This document shows positions 1 to 8,699 of a stretch of 64,000 bases of DNA, in pieces. Below the pieces are notes generated by a model. It ran no database searches. It worked only from the letters and a program-made list of their open reading frames with translations, and was not told where the DNA came from. The position numbers were made by a program, and so were the translations under genes. This stretch comes from Streptomyces graminofaciens (GTDB lineage: Bacteria > Actinomycetota > Actinomycetes > Streptomycetales > Streptomycetaceae), in contig NZ_AP018448.1 of NCBI RefSeq assembly GCF_030294945.1, forward strand, positions 11,504,501 to 11,568,500. The letters run 5' to 3'. How positions within the stretch are numbered: position 1 is the stretch's first letter; each line of letters begins with the position of its first letter.

Positions 1-1169
1 TCATCCGGGTCCACCAGATCGGCCCGGACGGTCGGCCCCGCTACCGCGTCCACGACCTGCTGCGTGCCTACGCCGCGGAACGTGCCGCCGAGGAGGAGTC
101 CCCGGCACGGCAGCGGGAGATCGTCGCACGGGTCCTGGACGGCTGGCTGCGGCGGGTGGTCACGGTGGGGGAGGAGCTGCGGCGAACGGGCGCGGACACC
201 GCCACCGCGTGGCTCGAGTTCGAACGGACGGGTCTGGCCGCCACCGTGGAGTTCGCCGCGCGCGCCGGTCACGGTGAACAGGCGAGCGAACTCGCCGCCG
301 CCCTGGACGACATATGTCATCAGCGGAACTGGTGGGACGACTGGGAGCGCATGGCGCGGGCCGTGCTGGCCCGGGCGTCGGCCGACGGTGACCGCAGACG
401 TGTCGCGATGGCCGAGGGCTCGCTCGCCCGGGCCGCCGTGGGGCGCGGCCGGGCGGACGAGGCGGTGCGCTGGTTCGCCTCCGCCATCAAGCAGTTGGAC
501 GAGCTGGGGGAACGGCGCCGGGCCGCCTACCTGCGCGTCCACTGCAGTTTCGCGGTCGCGGACCGGGGGATGGCACAGCATGCCCACGCCGACGCGTCCG
601 CGGCCGTCGCCGCCCTGAGCACGCTGGGCGACCCGCACGGCAAGGTACTGGCCCTGCGCAGCCTGGGCGCGGTGCTGCTCTGCCTGCACCGGGAGGCCGA
701 GGCCGTGCCCGTGCTGGAGAGCGCCCTGGAGACGGCCGAACGACTGGGGCATCCGCTGGCGCTGGCCGATGTCCTGCAGGCCCTGGCCGTGTCCGAGATC
801 TCCCTGGGCCGCTACCGGACGGCCGCCCGCCACCTGGACCGGGCGCTCGTCCACTACCGCCGGGTCCGGCACCGTCCCGGCGAGGCGTACGCGCTGTACA
901 CGATCGGGCGGCTGCGGGTGGCCAGGGAACCGGGACGGGCCGCCGAGGCACTCCGCCCGCTCGCCGAGGCCGCGGAGGTGTTCGCCGAACTCGGTGAGCG
1001 ACGCGGCGAGGCACTGACCGCGTTCATGCAGGCCCGCACGTACGCCGCCCTGGGCCAGCGGGAGCGGGCGGAGGCCTGTTTCGGGGTGGCACTGGCCGGG
1101 TTCGGCGCACTGCGCATGCCCGACTGGGAGAAGAGCGCCCGCAAGGAACTCTGCGCTCTCGACGGCTGA
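1..1169 (+). CDS. SARP/AfsR-type regulator, C-terminal part (5' end outside window)
   Basis: The reading frame is open from the first bases of the window, so the start lies upstream. The visible 389 residues open with YRVHDLLRAYAAE, the signature that closes the NB-ARC ATPase module of AfsR/SARP-type activators. About 300 residues of repeated Ala/Leu/Arg-rich helical hairpins follow, typical of the TPR sensor region. No DNA-binding domain is visible; in the family (N-terminal winged helix plus BTAD) it would lie in the missing part. The gene is co-directional with the isocyanide cluster that starts about 140 bp downstream, so it is a plausible pathway-specific activator. That role is inferred from position. 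A LuxR-type LAL/MalT-like regulator is less likely. Confidence 0.75.
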   Translation, partial: IRVHQIGPDGRPRYRVHDLLRAYAAERAAEEESPARQREIVARVLDGWLRRVVTVGEELRRTGADTATAWLEFERTGLAATVEFAARAGHGEQASELAAALDDICHQRNWWDDWERMARAVLARASADGDRRRVAMAEGSLARAAVGRGRADEAVRWFASAIKQLDELGERRRAAYLRVHCSFAVADRGMAQHAHADASAAVAALSTLGDPHGKVLALRSLGAVLLCLHREAEAVPVLESALETAERLGHPLALADVLQALAVSEISLGRYRTAARHLDRALVHYRRVRHRPGEAYALYTIGRLRVAREPGRAAEALRPLAEAAEVFAELGERRGEALTAFMQARTYAALGQRERAEACFGVALAGFGALRMPDWEKSARKELCALDG

Positions 1170-1308
1170 CCCCACCGAGGCGGTCGCGGCACTCGGGCTC
1201 ACTGAGACTGTCGTCTCCTGTTGCGTCCTACGAAACCAGTTCGGCCTTGTGCGTTTTGTGTGCGCCGTGGGGCGAGGGTGGTTGAAGTCCCCACTATCAG
1301 GAGGTGCG

Positions 1309-2388
1309 GTGTTCGAACTCGCCACCCTCGATACCGAACTGGCCGCCATCGAAGTGATCCGCGAGGTGCTCGTACACCAGCGGAGGCTGCGCGGCAGCGG
1401 TTGCACCGGCAGGGTCTGCCTGAGGTGCCTGCGTCACCACCGGAACGCGATCGCCGAGGCCATGACACAGGGCCGGACCATCGAGTTCCTGCTCCCGGCG
1501 TTTCCCACCAAGTCCCCCAACCCAGCCAAGGTCCTGGGCCCGCTCCCCGACCTGGCCGAGGAACTCGCGCTCAGGTTCCTCGAATCGCTCTGCGAACGCA
1601 TCGCCGAGGTCTACCCGCCCGGCGCCCGCGTCCTCATCTGCTCCGACGGACGGGTCTTCAACGACCTCATCGGGGTCAGCGACGAGAACGTGACCCGGTA
1701 CGCCCGCGAGATCAACCGGATGATCGACCGGATCGGCGCCACCCGTCTCGGCCAGTTCACGCTGGACGACGTCTATCCGGGCGCAGACCACGCACAACTG
1801 CGGGCCAGACTCACGGCCGGCCGCGGCCCGAGCACCGACGAACTGCGCGCCGAGGTGCGCCGGGGCGGGGATCTGGTCCACATGTACCGGGGCATCACCC
1901 GCTTCATGCTGGAGGACCTGTCGGTCCCCGGATACACGGGAAGCCGTGCCGCCCTGCAGCGCCACTGCCGTGAACTCGCCTACGGGGTCATCGCCCGCAG
2001 CCGTGCCTGGGACGAGCTGCTCGCCGAGCTGTTCCCGGACACGGTCCGGCTGTCCATCCACCCGCAGCCGTGCAGCACACGGAAGATCGGGCTGCTGCTG
2101 GCGGAGACCCCCGATGCCTGGCTCACGCCTTGGCACAGCGTCGCCGTCGACACGGGCGACGGACGTTTCACCCTCATGAAACGCGCCGACGCCGAGGCGG
2201 CCGGGGCCCGGCTGGTGACGGCACACGGACGCCCGAGCCACTTCGCGCTGCCCGGAGCCCCCGCCACCGTGCCCACGCAGGCCACTGCCCCCACGCAGGC
2301 CACTGCCCCCACGCAGGCCACTGCCCCCGCACTGGCCCACGCCCCCACGCTCGCCCCCACCACAGGAGCCGCCCGCCATGACCGTTGA
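1309..2388 (+). CDS. isnA: isocyanide (isonitrile) synthase, IsnA/PvcA/DIT1 family
   Basis: Members of this family convert the amino group of an aromatic amino acid (Tyr or Trp) into an isonitrile, taking the carbon from ribulose-5-phosphate. The family core is clear: FPTKSPNPAKVLG near residue 65, then PGARVLICSDGRVFND followed by VTRY near residue 120. The GTG start at 1309 is chosen because AGGAGGTGCG lies just upstream; an in-frame ATG at 1249 has no such site. The product is 359 residues. The last 40 or so are low-complexity Thr/Ala/Pro encoded by an 18-bp tandem repeat, which is not a usual family feature. The stop overlaps the next start by 11 bases. The substrate is unknown; the downstream phenol-modifying enzymes favour tyrosine. 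Confidence 0.93.
   Translation: MFELATLDTELAAIEVIREVLVHQRRLRGSGCTGRVCLRCLRHHRNAIAEAMTQGRTIEFLLPAFPTKSPNPAKVLGPLPDLAEELALRFLESLCERIAEVYPPGARVLICSDGRVFNDLIGVSDENVTRYAREINRMIDRIGATRLGQFTLDDVYPGADHAQLRARLTAGRGPSTDELRAEVRRGGDLVHMYRGITRFMLEDLSVPGYTGSRAALQRHCRELAYGVIARSRAWDELLAELFPDTVRLSIHPQPCSTRKIGLLLAETPDAWLTPWHSVAVDTGDGRFTLMKRADAEAAGARLVTAHGRPSHFALPGAPATVPTQATAPTQATAPTQATAPALAHAPTLAPTTGAARHDR
2272..2325 (+). repeat. three perfect 18-bp tandem repeats in the 3' end of isnA
   Basis: Three identical copies of CCCACGCAGGCCACTGCC occur in frame, encoding a repeated Thr-Gln-Ala-Thr-Ala-Pro unit in the tail of the isocyanide synthase. A related degenerate copy follows. Because the unit is a multiple of three, copy number can change without shifting the frame. 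Confidence 0.95.
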
Positions 2389-3241
2389 CCACGCCCCGCT
2401 CGGCGACCGGCGCCTGAGCATCACCCCCCTCGAACCGTTCGGAATCGCCGTCCACGCCGTCGACCCCGGTCGCGCCCTGACCGATCTCCCCGTCGAGCCG
2501 CTGCGCGCCCTCGTCCGTGAGCACCGCCTGCTCCTGCTCCGCGACTTCGCCGGGTTCGCCGAGCCCGCCGAACTCTCCGCGTACGGCGAGCGTTGGGGGC
2601 AGCTCAGCGTGTGGCCGTTCGGCACCGTCCTGGAACTGGTTCAGCAGCCCGACCCGGCCGACCACATCTTCGATCACAGCCACATGCCCATGCACTGGGA
2701 CGGCATGTACCGCGACCACATACCCGAGTTCCAGATCTTCCAGTGCGTCCACGCGCCCGGCGAGGGCAACGGCGGCGAGACCACCTTCGCCGACACCACC
2801 GCCGTACTCACCGACACCGACGAGGCCACCCGCGCCCTGTGGTCCAGGGCCACCGGCACCTACCACCGGAAGATGGAGTACTACGACGGCACGTGCGTCT
2901 CCCCGGTGGTGACGGCCCACCCGGTCCACGGCACTCCGGTCATCCGCTACAACGAGCCCACCGTCGAGGCCGGCGAGACCTTCGTGAACCACCCCGACCT
3001 GGAGTTCTCCGGTCTCGCCGACGACTCCGAAGTCGCCGAACTGCACGCCGGCCTGCGTGCCGCCCTGTACGACCCGTCCCACCTCTACGCACACGCCTGG
3101 CGGACCGGCGACGTGGTGGTGACGGACAACTACACCCTGCTGCACGGCCGCAACGCCTTCACCAGCGGCGCACCCCGGCACCTGCGCCGTGTCCAGGTCC
3201 TCGCCGATCCGCCGCTGGCCAACCCGGGGCTGATCCGATGA
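2378..3241 (+). CDS. isnB: Fe(II)/2-oxoglutarate-dependent oxygenase, IsnB/PvcB-like (TauD family)
   Basis: This 287-residue TauD/TfdA-type oxygenase has the iron facial triad: H106 and D108 in MHWDGMY, and a distal His near residue 256 in LLHGR. RHLRR follows and is suited to 2-oxoglutarate binding. IsnB/PvcB enzymes act on the isonitrile amino acid made by the preceding synthase, usually by oxidative decarboxylation to a vinyl isonitrile or by desaturation. The ATG at 2378 lies inside the end of isnA and the TGA overlaps the next ATG, so translation is probably coupled. Fusion of chemistry is by operon only; the protein is a normal single-domain length. The exact reaction outcome is inferred. 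Confidence 0.88.
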   Translation: MTVDHAPLGDRRLSITPLEPFGIAVHAVDPGRALTDLPVEPLRALVREHRLLLLRDFAGFAEPAELSAYGERWGQLSVWPFGTVLELVQQPDPADHIFDHSHMPMHWDGMYRDHIPEFQIFQCVHAPGEGNGGETTFADTTAVLTDTDEATRALWSRATGTYHRKMEYYDGTCVSPVVTAHPVHGTPVIRYNEPTVEAGETFVNHPDLEFSGLADDSEVAELHAGLRAALYDPSHLYAHAWRTGDVVVTDNYTLLHGRNAFTSGAPRHLRRVQVLADPPLANPGLIR

Positions 3242-4788
3242 CGACGACCGAACCGCGGCAGCGGACGACCACCCGAACCGCGACCACCGACACCCTGATG
3301 ACGGGGGCCGAGTACCTGGACAGCCTGCGCGACGGCCGCGCCGTCTTCGTGGACGGCGAACGGGTGAAGGACGTGACCGCGCACCCCGCCTTCCGCAACT
3401 CGGCCCGCTCGATCGCCCGCCTCTACGACGGCCTCCACGACCCCGCCACCGCCGACGTCCTCACCGGCGTCGACCCGGCCACCGGCATCCGCACCCACCG
3501 CTTCTTCAAGCCCAGCCGCTCCTCCGCGGACCTCGTCGGGGCGGGGGAGGCCATCGCCACGTGGGCGCGGACGAGCTACGGCTTCCTCGGCCGCACCCCC
3601 GAGTACAAGGCCGCCTTCATGGCCGGACTCGGCGTCAACGCCGACTACTACGGCCCGTTCGCCGGCAACGCCACCGCCTGGTACCGCAGGTTCGCGAGCA
3701 AGGCGCTCCACCTCAACCACGTCATCATCAACCCGCCCATCGACCGCAAACGCGCCATCCACGACATGGGCGACGTCTTCGTGCACGCCGTGCGCGAGAC
3801 GGACGCCGGGGTGGTGGTCAGCGGGGCGAAGATGCTCGCCACCGGGTCCGCGCTGACCAACGCCGGCTTCGTCGCCCCGGTCGGCTCGGCCCAACTGGAG
3901 AAGGGCAAGGCGGACCCGTTCGCGCTGGTCTTCTTCGTCCGCATGGACAACCCCGGCGTACGGCTGATCTGCCGCACCCCCTACGAACGGCGGGCCGAGA
4001 GCCCCTTCGACTTCCCGCTGAGCAGCAGGTTCGACGAGAACGACAGCGTGCTGCTGCTCGACGAGGCCCTGATCCCCTGGGAGGACGTCCTCGTCCACCG
4101 CGACACCGAGCGCGCCACCGGCTTCTACGCCGGCTCCGGCTTCCCCAACCTCTACAACTTCCAGTCCGGCATCCGCCTGGGCGTGAAGCTGGAGCTGATG
4201 GCCGGGCTGCTCTCCCGCGCCACCAGGGCCAACGGCACCGACGCGTTCCGCGGCGTCCAGGCCGGCCTCGGTGAACTCCTCACCCTGCGCCATCTGGTCG
4301 GAGCGCTCACCTCCGCCATGGCCCACGATCCCGAACCGGGCCCCGGCGGCACGGTCCTGCCACGCCTGGAGCACGCCTCGGCGATGCGGATGGCCAACGC
4401 CCACATCTGGAACCGGGTGCACGAACTCTTCGAGACCCTGCTCGGCGGCGCCCCCTTGGTCGTGCCCTCCAGCGTCCGGGATCTCGCCAACCCCGAGCTG
4501 CGGCCGCTCATCGACCGCTACTACCGGGGCGCCGACACCTCGGCGCTGGAGCGGATCAAGCTCTTCAAGCTGGTCTGGGACGCCATCGGCACCGAGTTCG
4601 GCGCCCGCCACGAACTCTACGAGCGCAACTACTCCGGCAACGGCGAGCAGATCCGGTTGGACGCCCTGCGCTGGGCCACCCGCCGCGGCGGCCTCGCCGA
4701 CCACGAGGCGCTGGTCCAGGAGTGCCTGGACGACTACGACACCGACGGCTGGCGCCGGGGCCCCTGGCTCGGCCCCGACCAGGCCTGA
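3238..4788 (+). CDS. HpaB/PvcC-type FAD-dependent aromatic monooxygenase
   Basis: This 516-residue protein is a full-length 4-hydroxyphenylacetate 3-monooxygenase-type oxygenase (acyl-CoA dehydrogenase fold using reduced FAD). Family landmarks include MTGAEYLDSLRDGR near the start, LNHVIINPPIDRKRA near residue 160, a KMLATGSALTNAGF segment, and FKLVWDAIGTEFGARHELYERNY near the end. In the Pseudomonas paerucumarin (pvc) cluster, PvcC of this family ortho-hydroxylates the tyrosine isonitrile, so a phenol-to-catechol step is the likely job here. The start overlaps the isnB stop (ATGA). Reduced flavin could come from the flavin reductase at the cluster end. It is clearly distinct from the catabolic HpaB at 33.6-35.1 kb. 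Confidence 0.9.
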   Translation: MTTTEPRQRTTTRTATTDTLMTGAEYLDSLRDGRAVFVDGERVKDVTAHPAFRNSARSIARLYDGLHDPATADVLTGVDPATGIRTHRFFKPSRSSADLVGAGEAIATWARTSYGFLGRTPEYKAAFMAGLGVNADYYGPFAGNATAWYRRFASKALHLNHVIINPPIDRKRAIHDMGDVFVHAVRETDAGVVVSGAKMLATGSALTNAGFVAPVGSAQLEKGKADPFALVFFVRMDNPGVRLICRTPYERRAESPFDFPLSSRFDENDSVLLLDEALIPWEDVLVHRDTERATGFYAGSGFPNLYNFQSGIRLGVKLELMAGLLSRATRANGTDAFRGVQAGLGELLTLRHLVGALTSAMAHDPEPGPGGTVLPRLEHASAMRMANAHIWNRVHELFETLLGGAPLVVPSSVRDLANPELRPLIDRYYRGADTSALERIKLFKLVWDAIGTEFGARHELYERNYSGNGEQIRLDALRWATRRGGLADHEALVQECLDDYDTDGWRRGPWLGPDQA

Positions 4789-4824
4789 GACAGGACTGCC
4801 ACCGCACTGAGAAAGGAGCGAACC

Positions 4825-6714
4825 ATGTGCGGCATCACCGGCTGGGTCGACTTCTCCCGCGACCTCACCGCCGAGTCCACCACCCTCGACGCCATGGTGC
4901 GAACCCTGGTCCGCCGCGGCCCCGACGCCGGCGGCAGCTGGCTCGACACCCACGCCGCCCTCGGCCACCGGCGCCTCGCGGTCATCGACCTCGAGGGCGG
5001 CGCCCAGCCCATGGCCACCCCGGAACGCGGCCCGCGCGGCGACCTGCCCCGCGCCGTGATCTCCTACGGCGGCGAGATCTACAACTACCGCGAACTGCGC
5101 GCCGAACTCGCCCTGCACGGACACCGGTTCACCACCACGAGCGACACCGAGGTCGCACTGCGCGCCTACCTTCAGTGGGGCGCCGACTTCGTCCACCGCC
5201 TCAACGGCATGTACTCCATCGCCGTCTGGGACACCGCCCGCGAGGAACTCCTCCTCGTCCGCGACCGCCTCGGCGTCAAACCCCTCTACTACCACCCGAC
5301 CCCGCACGGCGTGCTCTTCGGCTCCGAACCCAAGGCCATCCTGGCCAACCCGCTGGTGACACCGAGCGCCTCCGCCGAGGAACTCTGCGACGCGCTGCTC
5401 TTCCTGCGCACCCCCGGCCGGGTCCCGTTCAAAGGCATGCGGGAGCTGAAGCCCGGCCATCTGCTGCGTGTCGGCCGCGACGGCCTGCGCGAGCAGCGGT
5501 ACTGGGCACTGGAGGCACGCCCGCACACCGACGACCTGCCCACCACCATCGCCACCGTCCGCGACCTGCTGGACGACATCGTGCCGCGCCAGATGGTCGC
5601 CGACGTCCCCCTCGTCGCACTGCTCTCCGGCGGCCTGGACTCCAGCACCGTGACCGCCCTGGCCCAGCGCGTCCGCGCCGCCGAGGGCGGCCGGATCTCC
5701 ACCTTCGCCGTCGACTTCGCCGGCCACAGCGAGAACTTCCGCGGCGACGCCATCCGCCCCACCCCCGACGGCCCCTACGCCCGCGCGGTCGCCGAACACG
5801 TCGGCAGCGCACACCACACGATCACCCTGGACCGGTCCCGCCTCCTCGACCCGGCCGTACGCCGGACCGTCCTCGCGGCCTGGGACCTGCCGTTCAACTT
5901 CGCCGACCTCGACGTCTCCCTGCACCAGCTCTTCGCGGCAGTCCGCGAACACGCCCCCGTGGCCCTCTCCGGCGAGGGCGCCGACGAAGTCTTCGGCGGC
6001 TACCTCTGGTTCTCCGACCCCGCCGCCCGCGCGGCCGAGACCTTCCCCTGGCTGGAACTCGGCGCGCACCGGGGCCTGGACCCCCGCGCACTGTTCCGCC
6101 CCGGCTTCGTCGAGGGCATCGACCTCGCGACCTACCAGGCCGACCTCTACCGCACCGCCCTGGCCGAGGTGCCCCGGCTCGACGGCGAGAACCCCGAGGA
6201 ACGCCGTACGCGCGAACTCGGCCACCTCACCCTCACCCGCTGGCTGCCCATCCTGCTCGACAAGAAGGACCGCATGGGCATGGCGAACGGACTGGAGGGC
6301 CGGGTGCCGTTCTGCGACCACCGTCTCGTGGAGTACCTCTTCAACGTCCCCTGGGCGATGAAGACCTGCACCGGCCAGGAGAAGGGCCTGCTCCGCGAGG
6401 CGGCCGCCGACCTGCTGCCGCGGTCCGTCCTCCGCCGGACCAAGGCCGCGTACCCCTCCATCCAGGACCCCGCCTACGACCGCGCCCTCATCACCGGCCT
6501 GACCGGCGCGGCCACCGACGCGGAGGGCCCGCTCGCCGCCCACCTGGACCCGGCCGCCGTACGCCGGCTGACCGACCGGACGACGACCGCCACCCTCTCC
6601 GAGTTCGAACGCATCCTCCTGGAGTCCACGGTCCGTCTCGCCGACTGGCTGACCACCTACGGGGTGGACCTGGACCTCGACCCCGACCGTCTCACCCTGC
6701 AGGGAGCGAACTGA
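4825..6714 (+). CDS. asparagine synthetase B-like glutamine amidotransferase
   Basis: This 629-residue enzyme has both AsnB modules. The N-terminal class II glutaminase starts with Met-Cys2 (MCGITGW) and contains GGEIYNYRELR. The synthetase domain has the ATP pyrophosphatase loop LSGGLDSSTV near residue 267 and SGEGADEVFGGY near residue 385. An excellent site, AAGGAGCGAACC, precedes the ATG. Such enzymes activate a carboxylate with ATP and transfer ammonia from glutamine. Location between a catechol-forming and a ring-cleaving enzyme suggests a pathway carboxylate is amidated rather than free aspartate. It could instead be a housekeeping-type AsnB drawn into the operon. The stop overlaps the next start (TGATG). 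Confidence 0.9.
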   Translation: MCGITGWVDFSRDLTAESTTLDAMVRTLVRRGPDAGGSWLDTHAALGHRRLAVIDLEGGAQPMATPERGPRGDLPRAVISYGGEIYNYRELRAELALHGHRFTTTSDTEVALRAYLQWGADFVHRLNGMYSIAVWDTAREELLLVRDRLGVKPLYYHPTPHGVLFGSEPKAILANPLVTPSASAEELCDALLFLRTPGRVPFKGMRELKPGHLLRVGRDGLREQRYWALEARPHTDDLPTTIATVRDLLDDIVPRQMVADVPLVALLSGGLDSSTVTALAQRVRAAEGGRISTFAVDFAGHSENFRGDAIRPTPDGPYARAVAEHVGSAHHTITLDRSRLLDPAVRRTVLAAWDLPFNFADLDVSLHQLFAAVREHAPVALSGEGADEVFGGYLWFSDPAARAAETFPWLELGAHRGLDPRALFRPGFVEGIDLATYQADLYRTALAEVPRLDGENPEERRTRELGHLTLTRWLPILLDKKDRMGMANGLEGRVPFCDHRLVEYLFNVPWAMKTCTGQEKGLLREAAADLLPRSVLRRTKAAYPSIQDPAYDRALITGLTGAATDAEGPLAAHLDPAAVRRLTDRTTTATLSEFERILLESTVRLADWLTTYGVDLDLDPDRLTLQGAN

Positions 6715-7721
6715 TGCCACCGCGGACCACCACATCGACGTCGACGATCCCGGCGATCGAGATCCGGGAGACCGGCGGCCCCGATGTCCTCCTCCCCGTC
6801 GACCGGCCCGCACCGGGCGAGCCCGGCGAGGGCCACATCCTGGTCGAACTCGCCGCCGCCGGCGTGAACTTCATCGACATCTACCGCCGCGAGGGCCGCT
6901 ATCCGCTGCCCCTGCCCGCCGTACCGGGCGAGGAGGGCTCCGGCACCGTACTGGCCGTCGGTCCCGGCGTCACCCGCTTCTCGGTCGGCGACCGCGTCGC
7001 CTGGACCACCGTCCTCGGCAGCTACGCCGGCCAGCTCCTCGTCCCCGAGGAGAAGGCCGTCGTCGTCCCCGACGGCATCGACCTGCACACCGCGGCCGCC
7101 GCACTCGTCCAGGGCATGACGGCCCACTACCTGGCCAACGACTCCTACCGCGCCCGCCCGGGCGAGACGGTCCTGCTGCACGCGGCGGCGGGCGGAGTGG
7201 GCCTGCTCCTCACCCAGCTGCTCAAGCGGCGCGGGGTACGCGTGATCGGCACGGTCTCCAGCGGCGAGAAGGAGAAACTGGCGGCGGCCAACGGCGTGGA
7301 CGAGGTCATCCGCTACGACCACTGCGAGGACCTCGCCGCCGATGTGAAACGCCTGACCGACGGCGAGGGCGTGCACGCCGTCTACGACGGAGTGGGCGCC
7401 GCCACCTTCGACGCGAGCCTGGACAGCCTGCGCCGCCGGGGCACCCTCGTCGTCTTCGGCGGCGCGAGCGGCCCCGTACCCCCCGTCGACGTGATGCGGC
7501 TGCTCTGGGGCGGCTCACTGACCCTGACACGCCCCTACCTGGAGCACTTCAGGGCCACCGTGGAGGAGTTCACCTGGCGGGCCGGAGAGGTCTTCGAAGG
7601 CATCGCCGACGGCACTCTGCGCATCACGATCGGCGGCACGTACCCGCTGGCCCGCGCCCGCGAGGCACACGCCGACCTGGCCGCCCGCCGCACGACGGGC
7701 AAGCTGCTGCTCGTCCCCTAG
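6714..7721 (+). CDS. NADPH:quinone oxidoreductase, zinc-free MDR (zeta-crystallin-like)
   Basis: This 335-residue medium-chain dehydrogenase/reductase has the quinone oxidoreductase pattern: GVNFIDIYRREGRYPLPLPA near residue 45, VPGEEGSG, and the nucleotide-binding HAAAGGVGLLLTQL near residue 160. No zinc-binding Cys cluster is visible. The family reduces quinones or enones with NADPH. In this operon it could reduce an o-quinone formed from the catechol, or a conjugated double bond in the ring-opened product; the substrate is not shown by the sequence. The ATG overlaps the upstream TGA. The N terminus has a Thr/Ser-rich extension of about 12 residues. Confidence 0.88.
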   Translation: MPPRTTTSTSTIPAIEIRETGGPDVLLPVDRPAPGEPGEGHILVELAAAGVNFIDIYRREGRYPLPLPAVPGEEGSGTVLAVGPGVTRFSVGDRVAWTTVLGSYAGQLLVPEEKAVVVPDGIDLHTAAAALVQGMTAHYLANDSYRARPGETVLLHAAAGGVGLLLTQLLKRRGVRVIGTVSSGEKEKLAAANGVDEVIRYDHCEDLAADVKRLTDGEGVHAVYDGVGAATFDASLDSLRRRGTLVVFGGASGPVPPVDVMRLLWGGSLTLTRPYLEHFRATVEEFTWRAGEVFEGIADGTLRITIGGTYPLARAREAHADLAARRTTGKLLLVP

Positions 7722-7728
7722 CCACGTC

Positions 7729-7773
7729 CCTCTTCAGGACATGCCTCTTCAAGAAGTGCCTCTTCAGGAAGGC
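7729..7773 (+). repeat. three 15-bp direct repeats at the 5' end of the LigB gene
   Basis: The 15-mers CCTCTTCAGGACATG, CCTCTTCAAGAAGTG and CCTCTTCAGGAAGGC follow each other head to tail. They provide an alternative in-frame ATG at 7741 and the GGAAGG of the ribosome binding site for the ATG at 7783. Copy-number change would alter initiation. Confidence 0.85.
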
Positions 7774-7782
7774 GAACCGCCC

Positions 7783-8661
7783 ATGGGCGCGATAGTCGGC
7801 GCGGGACTGCTCTCCCACGCCCCCGTCATCATGTTCCCCGAAGCGCAGCGCGTCGAGGTCAACGGCGGCCACGACTTCACCCTGGCCACCGGCCTCATAC
7901 GACTCCGCAGTGAGGTGATCGACACCACCGGCCACGACGCCGTACTGGTGCTCGACACCCACTGGGCCACCACGACCGAGACGGTCGTCACCGCCCACCG
8001 GCACCGGTCGGGGCGCTTCACCTCCGACGAGATGCCCAGCGAGGTGAGCCAGGTCCCGTACGCCATCCCGGGAGATCCGGAACTGGCCCACGCGGTGGCC
8101 GCGGCAGCCGAGAAGAACTCCCTCTTCCTCACGGCCAACGACGACCCCCACCTCCCTCTCCACTACGCCACCCTCAACCTCTGGAGCTACCTCGGCCGCC
8201 CCGACGTGCCATGGCTGTCGATGTCGGTCTGCCAGACCGCGACCGCCGAGGACCATCTGCGCCTGGGCGAGGCCGTCGTGGACGCGGTGGCCGGAGTGGC
8301 CCGGCGGGTACTGGTACTGGCCTCCGGCGGCCTCTCGCACCGCTTCTGGCCCCTGTCCGAACTCCGTGACCGGATGGCCGGCGACCCGGCCAACATCATC
8401 AGCCCGGCGGCCCGCGCCGCCGACGAACAACGCATCGCCTGGTTGGAGACCGGCCGCCACGACCAGGTCATCACCACCATGCCGGAGTACCGCCGACACG
8501 CCCCCGAAGGCGACTTCGGCCACTACCTGACCCTGGCCGGCGCCCTCGGCGGCCTCCGCTGCATCGCACCCGGCCGCCGCTACGGCGAGTACGAGAACGC
8601 GATCGGCACCGGCCAGGTACACCTCTGGTTCGACCGCCCCGCCGGAGGCTGGACGGACTGA
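7783..8661 (+). CDS. LigB-type (class III) extradiol catechol dioxygenase
   Basis: This 292-residue protein matches the non-haem iron class III extradiol dioxygenases of the 3,4-dihydroxyphenylacetate 2,3-dioxygenase/LigB type. GAGLLSHAPVI at the N terminus contains the first conserved His (residue 12), LVLDTHWATT follows near residue 58, and LASGGLSHRFWP lies near residue 180. These enzymes open a catechol next to the two hydroxyls to give a muconate semialdehyde. Inside an isocyanide operon the expected substrate is the catechol made by the HpaB/PvcC-type enzyme. The ATG at 7783 is preferred because GGAAGGCG precedes it; 7741 would add 14 residues encoded by the direct repeats. Confidence 0.88.
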   Translation: MGAIVGAGLLSHAPVIMFPEAQRVEVNGGHDFTLATGLIRLRSEVIDTTGHDAVLVLDTHWATTTETVVTAHRHRSGRFTSDEMPSEVSQVPYAIPGDPELAHAVAAAAEKNSLFLTANDDPHLPLHYATLNLWSYLGRPDVPWLSMSVCQTATAEDHLRLGEAVVDAVAGVARRVLVLASGGLSHRFWPLSELRDRMAGDPANIISPAARAADEQRIAWLETGRHDQVITTMPEYRRHAPEGDFGHYLTLAGALGGLRCIAPGRRYGEYENAIGTGQVHLWFDRPAGGWTD

Positions 8662-8699
8662 CCCACGCCCCACCCATCGACCCATGACAAGGAGACCCG

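Noticed and set aside
1297..2625. 442-codon minus-strand frame opposite isnA
   Set aside because: It mirrors the codon bias of isnA and isnB and has no family-like motif or ribosome site.
4722..6713. Long plus-strand frame upstream of the quinone oxidoreductase that could suggest a large fusion protein
   Set aside because: The upstream 660 codons are Arg/Pro-rich shadow of the asparagine synthetase gene. The oxidoreductase has its own ATG at 6714.
3130..6813. 1227-codon open frame on the minus strand across the isocyanide cluster
   Set aside because: It is antisense to hpaB-like, asnB-like and neighbouring genes whose families are unmistakable. The Gly/Val/Glu-rich composition is typical of a high-GC shadow frame.
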